Assembly: GCA_964349805.1 (NCBI GenBank) | Contig: CAYGHE010000003.1 | Coordinates: forward strand, 1-64,000 | Source of the DNA: CAYGHE01 sp964349805 | GTDB lineage: Bacteria; Patescibacteriota; Saccharimonadia; Saccharimonadales; Saccharimonadaceae | Direction: 5' to 3' | Length of the DNA: 64,000 bases | In this document: positions 25,353 to 34,120 of the stretch, piece by piece | How the letters are laid out: each line of letters begins with the position of its first letter | How positions within the stretch are numbered: position 1 is the first letter of the stretch | The notes under the pieces: model-generated | Databases searched by the model: none | What the model saw: the letters and a program-made list of their open reading frames with translations, nothing else | Told to the model about the DNA's origin: nothing | Translations under genes and position numbers: made by a program

Positions 25353-25616
25353 ACTCTCTCCGTCCCTCTATTTAATGAGCGCAAGAAGACTGCTGGCCGC
25401 ATAACTGACCCGTGTGTTTGCAGTTTCTTACAACATATTTATTTTTATTGAACTACCAGCGTAAGCAGTGTGTAGATAGCACTATAAGCTTTATATATTG
25501 CCCTGACAAGACTTTTAAAGATTTTTATGCCGAATCTAAGCGCAGTGAGTCAAATCACATCTAATAGCGTAGTGTTTGTTATTTACAACACTACATATGG
25601 TGTACTGATGGGAATT
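25353..25616 (-). promoter_or_regulatory. nrd operon promoter region with NrdR-like box
   Basis: No gene seen. On the minus strand TTGTCA-17-TATAGT (about 25507-25479) gives a leader of about 120 nt with a Shine-Dalgarno GGAGAGAG. A palindrome ACACTACATATGGTGT (25588-25603) matches the NrdR consensus at 14 of 16 positions, and a half-site TAGTGT lies at 25570-25575, about three helical turns away. A TAGTGTT/AACACTA inverted repeat overlaps both. Control by NrdR is inferred; no nrdR gene is in the window. Confidence 0.45.
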
Positions 25617-26954
25617 TTATTTGCGAAACATGATTAGACCGATAAGGAGCCAGAACAATAGGACCCCTCCAGATATGGCCAGCAAAGCCCCGAGACCCAG
25701 TTGGAAGATGATGAGCATTGATAGCGCCGTGAATATACCGCCGCCCACAATAGGTTCAAACAATAGCTGTTTGTAGCCGAAACGCTCTAGGGCGTGCGAT
25801 CTATTAGATGGATCTGCGGTTTTCATTAATAACAGGCCTGTAGCCGTCATACCCATAGATTGTCCGTAGTTACCAATACCGCGCTCGAACCAATATTGAT
25901 GAAAGAGTCGCGGCGCAAAATATAGAAATGCTAAAAGATTCCAGACAATGCCCGCGACGGCCAACAAGATAAACGGCACTAGATTGTCAGATATCGTAGT
26001 CAGTGACATGGTGGCTATAGCCGCGACAATAACTAATTCGAGCGCAAGAGCCCCCGTGAAAGCGATGGTTTTTAGGTGCAATAGTTTTTCAAGCCTGAAT
26101 ATACTCAGGATAAACTGAACAACTATTCCACCGATCATTGCTAACGGGAAAAGTGGTATGAAACGCACAAATTCCAAGTCGGTAAATGGCCCTAGTATCG
26201 CGACTTCAGCCAATAGCATCCCCTCCTTAATAAGCCAGCCAACGCCAATAGCAGCGCCAATTAAAGCAAACTGCAAAAAAGTCCTTGCTATACGGTGTCT
26301 GGCAAAATACTGACTGTGCGTATCAACAAAATAATGGCGCAGAGCCTCATATAACGGCGCCCGCAAATCTCTTAGTTTCTTCCGTTTCGGCAGTGGATGT
26401 TTTCGACGATAGATAGCCGTCATAAACAACCCGCTAAGCAGTCCGACAACAATACCGACAGTCGCCAACCCTAGGGCTAAATCAGCTCCTTCGGCAAAAT
26501 CAAGTTCTACGAATAGGTCTCCCAAGCCAGCTGCTGTACCGTGGCCACCCTCAAAACTTATTTCAATCAGAGCAGCGGCTAGTGGGCTGAAATGAAACAA
26601 CGGGACAAGCACCAGCATGGTTAATATAGCGCCTACTACATATTGCCCCCATGCTATCGTCTGTCCGAACACAATTTGCGGACCGGCAAAAGACCAGATT
26701 TTGCGGGGGCTCATAAGTTTTTTGCCAAGAAAAAGCGTGGCAAAAACTACATTAATAAAAATACCTGGTATCCACGACCAGTGCGCTTGAGTATTATTCT
26801 CAATTAATGGCACCACCTGGCCAACCAGGAGTATAGCTATACCAGCACAAAGCGCAAAAGGGATAAGTTGGAATAATGGATGGCTGCGTTTATAAAAGAA
26901 AAGTCCAATAAACCCGAACAGGCCTATAGCAGCAAGACTTAGTGTTTGTTCCAT
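25617..26954 (-). CDS. Sodium/glutamate symporter family protein (GltS-like)
   Basis: A 445-residue polytopic membrane protein with about 12 predicted helices. The N-terminal half carries the GltS signature GGHGTAAGLGDLF, and the second half has the related reentrant region (FERGIGNYGQSMGMTATGLL), consistent with the inverted-repeat GltS fold. It probably imports an amino acid such as glutamate, sensible for an organism lacking amino-acid synthesis; the substrate is uncertain. The ATG at 26954 gives MEQTLSLAAIGLFGF and lies 7 nt after TAATGT. Longer readings into the tRNA gene upstream are not credible. Confidence 0.82.
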   Translation of the reverse strand: MEQTLSLAAIGLFGFIGLFFYKRSHPLFQLIPFALCAGIAILLVGQVVPLIENNTQAHWSWIPGIFINVVFATLFLGKKLMSPRKIWSFAGPQIVFGQTIAWGQYVVGAILTMLVLVPLFHFSPLAAALIEISFEGGHGTAAGLGDLFVELDFAEGADLALGLATVGIVVGLLSGLFMTAIYRRKHPLPKRKKLRDLRAPLYEALRHYFVDTHSQYFARHRIARTFLQFALIGAAIGVGWLIKEGMLLAEVAILGPFTDLEFVRFIPLFPLAMIGGIVVQFILSIFRLEKLLHLKTIAFTGALALELVIVAAIATMSLTTISDNLVPFILLAVAGIVWNLLAFLYFAPRLFHQYWFERGIGNYGQSMGMTATGLLLMKTADPSNRSHALERFGYKQLLFEPIVGGGIFTALSMLIIFQLGLGALLAISGGVLLFWLLIGLIMFRK

Positions 26955-27000
26955 ACTCTTTACATTAGCGTAATGCGTAATTAGGTGCAAAAATAAAAAA

Positions 27001-27092
27001 TGGCGGAGAGAGAGGGATTCGAACCCTCGGTGGAGTTTCCCCCACACACGCTTTCCAAGCGTGCGCACTAGACCAGACTATGCGACCTCTCC
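27001..27092 (-). tRNA. tRNA-Ser(GGA)
   Basis: Folds as a class II tRNA with long variable arm: acceptor GGAGAGG/TCTCTCC, anticodon stem CACGC/GCGTG with loop TTGGAAA (anticodon GGA), T-loop GTTCGAATCC and encoded CCA. Length 92 nt. Reads UCC/UCU codons. It lies just upstream of the GltS-like gene on the same strand. Confidence 0.95.
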
Positions 27093-27182
27093 TCGTGAGA
27101 ACAAGTATATCAGTGTTAGTTGTGTTTTTCACCCCAATACCACAGTTGCGATTATAGATAAGCTCTTGCATAATAATGGTTG

Positions 27183-27956
27183 ATGGCCACTCCCAGAAAA
27201 AATACCCCACCAGTTATCCGTCTGCGAAAACTCAAGAAAAAGTTTGGTTTTGGCGATGCCGAAAATTACGCTCTGGATGGTATCAGTCTGACTATTAAAA
27301 AGGGTGAATTCGTCGCCATTATGGGCCCTAGCGGCTGCGGCAAAACTACTTTGTTAAATATTTTGGGGTTACTAGATAACCCAACGAGCGGCACTTACGA
27401 ATTAAACGGCAAATCATCCGTTGAACTATCTCAACGCAAAAAGGCTCGCATTCGAAGCCGTCAAATAGGGTTTGTATTTCAAAGTTTCAATTTGGTTGCG
27501 CGCCTCAATATAGTTGAAAACGTCGCTTTGCCACTCACCTACAAAGGCTTTACCCGCACCAAACGGCTAATTATGGCCAGCGATATTTTGTCTAGTTTTG
27601 GACTGGGCGAACGTGAATATTACATGCCACACCAGTTGTCAGGCGGCCAAACGCAACGAGTTGCTATAGCTCGCGCCCTGGTTAATGAGCCTTCTATTAT
27701 CTTGGCGGACGAGCCGACTGGCGCCCTGGATTCACGTTCTAGCCACATTATCATGGAGGAGCTGTCCGAATTACACCAACAAGGCAACACCATTATTATG
27801 GTCACTCACAACCCTCGCTTAACTTCCTATGCCAGCCGAATTATTACAATGTTAGATGGCAAAATCGACACCGACACTAAAACTCTTTCTACCCTCAAAA
27901 AGCCCCGACGGTCTTCTACTCATCGCCGTAAACCAAAAACCAGGAAAAGAAAATAA
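27183..27956 (+). CDS. ABC transporter ATP-binding protein (MacB/LolD-like)
   Basis: ATPase of an export-type ABC system, 257 residues. Walker [11 protein letters not shown]-loop FVFQSFNLV, signature [15 protein letters not shown], Walker [13 protein letters not shown] and H-loop VTHNPRL are all present, with the MacB/LolD-type spacing. A basic C-terminal tail ([19 protein letters not shown]) is unusual. The ATG at 27183 follows CATAAT (27169-27174) by 8 nt; an in-frame TTG at 27180 is the alternative. The stop overlaps the permease ATG (TAATG), so the two genes are coupled. Confidence 0.93.
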   Translation: MATPRKNTPPVIRLRKLKKKFGFGDAENYALDGISLTIKKGEFVAIMGPSGCGKTTLLNILGLLDNPTSGTYELNGKSSVELSQRKKARIRSRQIGFVFQSFNLVARLNIVENVALPLTYKGFTRTKRLIMASDILSSFGLGEREYYMPHQLSGGQTQRVAIARALVNEPSIILADEPTGALDSRSSHIIMEELSELHQQGNTIIMVTHNPRLTSYASRIITMLDGKIDTDTKTLSTLKKPRRSSTHRRKPKTRKRK

Positions 27957-29188
27957 TGCGTCTCTTGTTTCTAAACCACATGCAAAACGCCTACCAGTCG
28001 CTTGTTTCCAGGCGAGTACGCAGTGGCTTGACGGTCCTTGGCGTAACGATAGGTATCGCCAGCATTACGGCAATTTTAGCCTTGGGCGAAGGCGCTAGCC
28101 GAATTATCGACAAACAAATTGATGACCTCGGCGGCAATATAATCATAGTGCGTCCCGGAGTTGATACCGACCCGCTTGCCGATCTTGCCAAAGCGCATAC
28201 TGGCCGTGACTTTTCAGCTAGTACTTTGACCGAAAAGGATTTGAGCCATATTGGCAATACCCCTGGCGTCAAGACGTCATCGCCACTAATGGTACTGAGC
28301 GGCACTATAAAATCTGCTTCAGAAACCGCGCCAACTGGTTCGCCCATACTGGCTTCAGGGCCTAGTTTGGCCGAGGTATCCGATTTAACTATCCGTTACG
28401 GACAGTTTTTGGATGACAATACCAGCCGGAATACTGCCGTAATAGGAGTTCAGTTGTCGGTGGACCTTTTTGGCACAGAACATTCTCTTGGTCAAACATT
28501 TAGCGTACGAGGACAGACTTTTACTGTTATAGGCGTGCTGGATAGAATTAATAATCCTATAAATTACAATCTCGTGGACTTTGACCAAGCCGCAATTATT
28601 CATTTTGAAAAAGGCAAACAAATAAACCAAGATACCGCCCAAATACAGCAAATTAATATTCAAGCTAATTCCGTAGCTAACGTACCCCAACTAAAAGAAG
28701 ATGTCAGGCAAACTCTGCTAACATCTCACGACGGCGAGGAAGATTTCGTAGTCTTATCAGGCGAACAAATAGCTCAGCCTAGTAACCAATTATTCCAGAC
28801 CGTGGCTGGAATTACCGTAGCCGCAGCAGCAATTTCACTCGTCGTTGGTGGAATTGGCATTATGAATATTATGTTAGTCACCGTTGCCGAACGCACCCGA
28901 GAAATCGGTATCAGGAAAGCTCTGGGCGCCAGTAACACTGATATTTATTGGCAGTTTTTAATAGAATCACTCGCCATCAGTTTAATCGGCGGCTTCGCGG
29001 GCTACATGTTTGGTTACGTTATAGCTTTTGGCGCCAGCGTATTCGTAGTATTCGACCCCGCTTTTAGTTGGCAAACCGCCTTTTCGGCCCTCACTTTATC
29101 AATAATAGTTGGCGTGCTTTTTGGCCTATACCCAGCTATTCGCGCCGCCCGCAAAAACCCTATCGAATCTTTGCGACAATACGAATAA
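27956..29188 (+). CDS. MacB-like ABC transporter permease (FtsX domain)
   Basis: Membrane partner of the ATPase at 27183. The 410-residue protein has the MacB layout: TM1 (GLTVLGVTIGIASITAILAL), a large extracellular MacB_PCD domain (about 45-270), then the FtsX core with three helices (AGITVAAAAISLVVGGIGIM with MLVTVAERTREIGIRKALGA, then SLIGGFAGYMFGYVIAFGA and LSIIVGVLFGLYPAIRAARK). It probably exports peptides or acts in envelope mechanotransmission; no periplasmic adaptor gene is adjacent. Confidence 0.92.
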   Translation: MRLLFLNHMQNAYQSLVSRRVRSGLTVLGVTIGIASITAILALGEGASRIIDKQIDDLGGNIIIVRPGVDTDPLADLAKAHTGRDFSASTLTEKDLSHIGNTPGVKTSSPLMVLSGTIKSASETAPTGSPILASGPSLAEVSDLTIRYGQFLDDNTSRNTAVIGVQLSVDLFGTEHSLGQTFSVRGQTFTVIGVLDRINNPINYNLVDFDQAAIIHFEKGKQINQDTAQIQQINIQANSVANVPQLKEDVRQTLLTSHDGEEDFVVLSGEQIAQPSNQLFQTVAGITVAAAAISLVVGGIGIMNIMLVTVAERTREIGIRKALGASNTDIYWQFLIESLAISLIGGFAGYMFGYVIAFGASVFVVFDPAFSWQTAFSALTLSIIVGVLFGLYPAIRAARKNPIESLRQYE

Positions 29189-29193
29189 ACTTT

Positions 29194-30237
29194 TTATTCT
29201 AGTTCGGCTTTTAGTTTTTCAATTAAGTCTACCGGTGTTGGGTTGACGCCGTTCAGGATAGCTAAATAAATACTAGCGTAATCGGCCAAAATACTACCCC
29301 AAAGAAGTTGTTGGATAGTTGTCTCGCCCTGCAGGTTTATAACTGTAGCCTTTGGCCTTTTGCCGCTTAACAACCTATCAGATACTTCAAACCGTTTGAG
29401 TATTTGCGAGTGCTCCAAATTGCTAACCAGGTCAAATATAGCGAACGGTTTTTCAACTGGATGAGACGTCCAGCCTATGAATTCATTGTGGTTGAATTCT
29501 GGATATTCGTTCCAAAACGCCGTGTTCTTGGCATTTTCGTTCCAGCCAATTTTCCATTTATAAGCTAGCGCACCAGTGAGTGAGCCACCGTATAGCACGG
29601 CAGTCTTGCCAGCTGACTCAAGCGCCAATTGCTTGGCGTAGTTCTGATCTGTCGGCACGGCAGGATCCCATTTGGCACTCTCCGTTTTTAGCCAGTCAGA
29701 CGCCGAAGCTATATCATCCAGCCGAGTTTTAGAAACTATATCAAAACTAACCAACAGCGCTAGTAATGCGCGAAGATTAAGAATAACAGCCATCCTAGGT
29801 TGTAAATCTCCTGGCAAAATCACATGAGGTACTGCCTCTTTACTGGTGGCGTACTCTGCTAATTTTCCACCTGAAGCTATTACGGACACTTTGGAGTTTT
29901 TTGATTCGGCTTGCGACAACACACTCAGTGTTTCCTCTGTATTGCCCGAATAACTGCTAGCAATTACTAGCGTATTTTGTCCTGCATACGAAGGCAAATT
30001 GTAATTGCGCACAATTTCTAGAGGCACGCCTAATTCTTCTTTTAGCCACGCTTTTACTAGCAAAGCTGCCAAAGCCGAGCCGCCCATTCCAGCTACTACA
30101 ACGCTTGTAATATTTGCACCATCGGCGGGTTGATTTATAACTTCGGCTTCAAACTCAGCCTGCTGATACTGTAATCCAGCCACCCCCAGAGCATCCTGCG
30201 GGTCGCGTTGTTTTATAACGTTGGTGTCATCTAACAT
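29194..30237 (-). CDS. Bifunctional phosphoglucose/phosphomannose isomerase
   Basis: SIS-fold isomerase interconverting fructose-6-P with glucose-6-P and mannose-6-P. The 347-residue product shows the first SIS domain (VVAGMGGSALAALLVKAW, ASSYSGNTEETLSVLSQ) and the bifunctional-family C-terminal half (ENAKNTAFWNEYPEFNHNEF). Together with zwf it connects hexose phosphates to the oxidative pentose phosphate route. GAGAGGT Shine-Dalgarno before the ATG. The 3' end is 5 nt from the ABC permease, convergent. Confidence 0.9.
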   Translation of the reverse strand: MLDDTNVIKQRDPQDALGVAGLQYQQAEFEAEVINQPADGANITSVVVAGMGGSALAALLVKAWLKEELGVPLEIVRNYNLPSYAGQNTLVIASSYSGNTEETLSVLSQAESKNSKVSVIASGGKLAEYATSKEAVPHVILPGDLQPRMAVILNLRALLALLVSFDIVSKTRLDDIASASDWLKTESAKWDPAVPTDQNYAKQLALESAGKTAVLYGGSLTGALAYKWKIGWNENAKNTAFWNEYPEFNHNEFIGWTSHPVEKPFAIFDLVSNLEHSQILKRFEVSDRLLSGKRPKATVINLQGETTIQQLLWGSILADYASIYLAILNGVNPTPVDLIEKLKAELE

Positions 30238-30320
30238 AGAACCTCTCTTATTGCTTTGATTTATATAGCTATGATACAGTACTTAGTAGATTAGCACGAA
30301 CATAATCAAAAGGGTGGGCC

Positions 30321-30866
30321 ATGGATATTCAACCGACGACACAAAAACCTATAAGTGATGACCAAGAATTGGCAAAAGTATTAGCCGGCGTATCAACCGA
30401 CGACGACTCAGCCAGCGACGATCAAGCTGTTACAGCAGATACTGCTGTGTTAGGTGCGCCTTCTACGCCACCTGTTGCGACGCCAGCAGAAGACGAAGAA
30501 TCGCCCGAAGAGACTACTGAGACTGAGCCAGCAGAAAATGCTTTGCCTACGCCAACACCCCCAGTGGTAACTGATTTTTCCTTGCCTACTCCAGCAACGC
30601 CAACATCTCCAGTTAGTTCTGGTGGTGATGATTTAGAGGGCATTAAAAAGGACGCGTTAAATGAATTGCGACCACTAGTCGACAAGCTCAACCTAGCACC
30701 AGAAGAAAAATTTGATACTTACTTATTGTTACTTCGCAGTACTGACGACAGAGCCCTAATCGGCCCCGCTCACGAGGCCGCTCAGGCTATCACCGATGAG
30801 TCACGCAAAGCCCAAGCCTTACTCGACATCATCAAAGAAATCGACTTTTTATCTAATCCGCAATAA
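30321..30866 (+). CDS. Hypothetical acidic protein with disordered N-terminus
   Basis: Not recognised. 181 residues: about 1-105 are Asp/Glu/Pro/Thr-rich and probably disordered (repeated PTP, EETTET); about 108-181 form a helical domain (IKKDALNELRPLVDKLNLAP, EKFDTYLLLLRSTDDRALIG, SRKAQALLDIIKEIDFL). No signal or membrane helix. AGGGTGGG just upstream of the ATG acts as a Shine-Dalgarno. Convergent with groEL, 12 bp apart. Confidence 0.7.
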   Translation: MDIQPTTQKPISDDQELAKVLAGVSTDDDSASDDQAVTADTAVLGAPSTPPVATPAEDEESPEETTETEPAENALPTPTPPVVTDFSLPTPATPTSPVSSGGDDLEGIKKDALNELRPLVDKLNLAPEEKFDTYLLLLRSTDDRALIGPAHEAAQAITDESRKAQALLDIIKEIDFLSNPQ

Positions 30867-30878
30867 ACTTTTGATTCT

Positions 30879-32677
30879 TTAGAATCCCATACCGCCTGGC
30901 ATGCCACCGCCAGCTTGTGGAATTTCTGGTTCGGGAATTTCTACTACCAAGGTGCCCATAGTTGCGGCAGTTGAGGCGATTGAAACGGCATTCTGAACAG
31001 CTTCTTTGGTAACGCGCGCCGGGTCAATGACTCCGGCTTTTTTGACGTCTATCAAACCGGCTTCTGGCTTCATGACATTGACGCCCAGCCCAATTGCTCC
31101 GGATTCAACTTGCGCCAGCAAAGCTTCGCTGTTTAATCCAGCATTAGCTGTAATCTGCAAAAACGGTTGCTTGAGCGCATTTTTCAAAATCTGACGGCCA
31201 GCTGTAACGCTGTCGTTGCCCTCGGCTTTGATAGCAGCCGAAATATTTACCAAAGTAACGCCGCCGCCAGGTACAATACCCTCGGCCAAGGCAGCTTTGG
31301 TAGCTGCTACGGCATCATCCACGCGGAATTTCTTTTCGTCAATTTCGGTTTCGGTGGCTCCACCAACTTTAATCACGGCTACTTTGCCGCTCAGAGCAGC
31401 GGCTCGTTTGTCATATTGCTCGCGGTCATATTCGCTAGAAGCGTTTTCGGCCTGAGCAGTAATTTGAGTTATTCGCTTTTTAACTTCACTGGCGGTACCA
31501 GCGCCTTCGATAATAGTCGTTTCGTCTTTACCGATAATCACCTTTCGAGCCGATCCGACAACTTCTAATCCAACATTTTCAAAAGATAGCGCCCTGTCTT
31601 CGCTAATAACAGCTGAGCCAGTTAGCACGGCGATGTCTTCGAGGATTTCTTTGCGGCGATCGCCAAAAGACGGCGCTTTAACAGCAACTGTATTCAGTAC
31701 ACCTTTTAATTTATTTAGGATTAGTACGCTCAAAGCTTCGCCTTCTACTTCGTCGGCAATCAAGACAATATCTTTCTTGCCTGCCTGAACCAGTTTTTCT
31801 ATCAGCGGTATAATTTCGGACGCGTTACTGATTTTTTTGTCTGTAACTATGATCGAAGGTTTTTCATACACAGCTTCCTGGCGGCTAGGGTCAGTTACAA
31901 AGAATGGGCTTGACCAACCTTTGTCCAAGCTAAATCCTTCGACAACTTCAGCTTCTAGGTCTAATCCTTGGCCAGCTTCAACTGTTACAACGCCGTCTTT
32001 GCCGACTTTTTCGATTACGCCTGCAATCAGCTTACCTATTTCTTCGTCTCCAGCGCTGATAGTTGCTACCTCTGCTACTCGGTCGCTTTTGCCTTCGATG
32101 CTTTCGGCCATTTTATCCAGCGCGGCTACTACTTCGGCACCCGCCATCTCAATCCCACGGCGCAATTCCATCGGGTCATGACTGGCGGCGATTAAACGGT
32201 TGGCTTCTTTTAGAATGTTGTAAGTCAGGACAGTCACGGTAGTTGTGCCATCACCAGCCGATTTATTTAGGTTCTTGGCAGCTTGCTTGATAAGCTCTGC
32301 ACCAACTTTATAACCTAATGTTTCGTCGTCGTTTTCGGGCAAATCAATAGCTTCAGCCACGGTTACACCGTCATGAGTTACGGTTGGTCCGCCATATCCT
32401 TTGGCAATTACGGCGTTTCGGCCTTTCGGTCCAAAAGTCACTTTAACTGNNNNNNNNNNNNNNNNNNNNNNNNNNNNNNNNNNNNNNNNNNNNNNNNNNN
32501 NNNNNNNNNNNNNNNNNNNNNNNNNNNNNNNNNNNNNNNNNNNNNNNNNTATCCTTTGGCAATTACGGCGTTTCGGCCTTTCGGTCCAAAAGTCACTTTA
32601 ACTGCGTCATAAAGGGCTTTAGCCCCGCCAAGCACTCGTTCCCGTGCGTCATCATCATAAAAAACTTTTTTAGCCAT
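30879..32677 (-). CDS. groL: 60 kDa chaperonin GroEL (interrupted by an assembly gap)
   Basis: ATP-driven folding chaperonin. N-terminus [20 protein letters not shown], then [37 protein letters not shown], and the Gly/Met tail [12 protein letters not shown] run of 100 N (32450-32549) is flanked by the same 55 bases on both sides (32395-32449 and 32550-32604). Removing the N run and one copy restores one unbroken frame of about 547 residues, the normal GroEL length. The gene is therefore most likely intact. Follows groES by 12 nt with an AGGAGAA site; CIRCE-controlled. Confidence 0.96.
32450..32549. other. Assembly gap (100 N) with duplicated 55-bp flanks
   Basis: Exactly 100 N, a placeholder length. 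The 55 bases on each side are identical, the typical result of two contig ends sharing a k-mer-sized overlap that was scaffolded without merging. There is probably no missing sequence. Confidence 0.95.
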
Positions 32678-32689
32678 CGAAACTTCTCC

Positions 32690-32953
32690 TTAAACCGTCG
32701 CTAGGACGTCTTCTTCTTTTATTATCAGATATTCTGTCTCGCCGATTTTAATATCGGTAGTTGAGTATTCTTTGTAGACGATTCTATCGCCGACTTTCAG
32801 ATCCTTAACTTTCGGGCCTACGGCTGCAACTTTGGCTACAACCGGTTTTTCTTTGGCATTATCCGGCAAATAAATACCGCTCGCTGTTTTTTCTTGCGCT
32901 TCTTCACGCACGGCAGCGACTCGGTCTGATAGGGGTTTTATAGGTACACCCAT
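32690..32953 (-). CDS. groS: 10 kDa co-chaperonin GroES
   Basis: Heptameric lid of GroEL, 87 residues. Recognised by PLSDRVAAVREEAQEKTASG with the mobile loop (EKTASGIYLPDNAKEKP) and VGDRIVYKEYSTTDIKIGE. AAGGAGG lies 11 nt before the ATG, a rather long spacing. First gene of the groES-groEL operon behind a CIRCE-overlapped promoter. Confidence 0.96.
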   Translation of the reverse strand: MGVPIKPLSDRVAAVREEAQEKTASGIYLPDNAKEKPVVAKVAAVGPKVKDLKVGDRIVYKEYSTTDIKIGETEYLIIKEEDVLATV

Positions 32954-33018
32954 ACTTACAATATCCTCCTTGCATCTTTAATTCTTTGGTTCAACGTTCT
33001 TTATTGTAGACAAAAAAG

Positions 33019-33045
33019 TTGGCACTTTCAAGCCCTGAGTGCTAA
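33019..33045 (-). promoter_or_regulatory. CIRCE operator and promoter of groES-groEL
   Basis: TTGGCACTT-N9-GAGTGCTAA fits the CIRCE inverted repeat (TTAGCACTC-N9-GAGTGCTAA) with two mismatches, both in the left arm. On the minus strand TTGAAA within the element plus a 17-bp spacer and TACAAT (about 33008-33003) make a sigma70 promoter, so HrcA binding would block the -35. hrcA itself is not in the window. Confidence 0.9.
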
Positions 33046-33085
33046 ATTCAGCCAGTTCCTGAAATTTTCGCTATAATAACTACTA

Positions 33086-34120
33086 ATGAAGGCTCGCTTC
33101 GCAAACAAGCAAGAAATTGCCAACTGGAACAAACACGTCTTATCCAACCCGGATGGTGGAAACGGTTTTGCTAGCTATGAATTCGCCATGATTAAGAAAT
33201 TAGGCGGCTACAAACCCTGTTTCATATTCGTGGACAATGTGGCGATTACCGTGTTACAAAAACGCGCTTTATACTTTAGCCGATTATGGTATCTGCCAAA
33301 GGGCCCAGGAGTTACCGATAACAAAATGCTCTGGGAAGTGCTGGCCGCGCTAAAACCACTTGCCAAAAAATGCGGAGTCTTTGCCATACGAATCGAGCCC
33401 GAGCTAGACCAATCGCAAGAAACAGCCCTGCGCCGTCACGGCCTCGCCAAAGCTCACTCAATCCTCCCCAACTCTTCGACGATAATTATGGATATCAGCG
33501 CTTCTTTGGACGACATCATGACTGCCCTGCCCCAAAAAGGCCGACACGCCATCAAACGCGCCGAGCGGGACGGGGTAATCGTCAAGCAAGTTCAGGCGGA
33601 TGAGAAAAATTGCAGATTAATGTACAAATTACTGACCCAAACTGCCGAGGGACGATTCGGGCCTCGCGATTACACTTATTACAAAAATTACTGGCAAAGT
33701 TTTACCAAGGCCGAGGCTGGACAGTTATTTTTTGCCTATAGCGGTAACAAGGTTGTCGCCGGAGCTTTTGCCATGGTGTTCGGCCAAAAAAGTATCTACA
33801 AAGACGGCGCTAGTTTACGCGAGCGTCCCGTATACGGAGCCAGTCACTTGCTTCAGTGGCGTGTTATAGAATGGGCCAAATCAAAAGGTTCAAAATCGCA
33901 CGACCTCTGTGGAACACCACCTCGCAGCGAAATCGGCAATCCCGACCACCCTTTTTATGGCATTGGGCGTTTTAAATTATCTTTTGCAAAAACCGTTACT
34001 GATTTTGTAGGCTGTTACGACTACATAATTAATCCGCTATTGCATAAATTATGGGTTAAGTTCGGCGAAAAGGTTGCCCACCGCCTGTACTGGGCAAAAC
34101 ATCATACTAATTATTATTAA
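33086..34120 (+). CDS. FemAB/FemX-like peptidyltransferase family protein
   Basis: A 344-residue tandem-GNAT protein. Visible features include the N-terminal GNAT-like half (FASYEFAMIKKLGGYKPCFI, LYFSRLWYLPKGPG), the mid segment SLDDIMTALPQKGRHAIKRA with ERDGVIVK, and the C-terminal half with GASHLLQWRVIEWAKSKG, a family hallmark. FemAB relatives add amino acids to the lipid II stem peptide from aminoacyl-tRNA. It converges with murE, supporting a wall role. The ATG is 8 nt after TATAAT (33072-33077): leaderless. The 3' ends overlap by 14 nt. Confidence 0.88.
   Translation: MKARFANKQEIANWNKHVLSNPDGGNGFASYEFAMIKKLGGYKPCFIFVDNVAITVLQKRALYFSRLWYLPKGPGVTDNKMLWEVLAALKPLAKKCGVFAIRIEPELDQSQETALRRHGLAKAHSILPNSSTIIMDISASLDDIMTALPQKGRHAIKRAERDGVIVKQVQADEKNCRLMYKLLTQTAEGRFGPRDYTYYKNYWQSFTKAEAGQLFFAYSGNKVVAGAFAMVFGQKSIYKDGASLRERPVYGASHLLQWRVIEWAKSKGSKSHDLCGTPPRSEIGNPDHPFYGIGRFKLSFAKTVTDFVGCYDYIINPLLHKLWVKFGEKVAHRLYWAKHHTNYY

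Noticed and set aside
25617..27068. Longer N-terminus for the GltS-like protein
   Set aside because: The extension would be translated from the tRNA-Ser(GGA) gene; the ATG at 26954 begins the first membrane helix.
32438..32677. Truncated or frameshifted groEL
   Set aside because: The break coincides with 100 N flanked by identical 55-bp copies; the joined sequence has one full-length frame.
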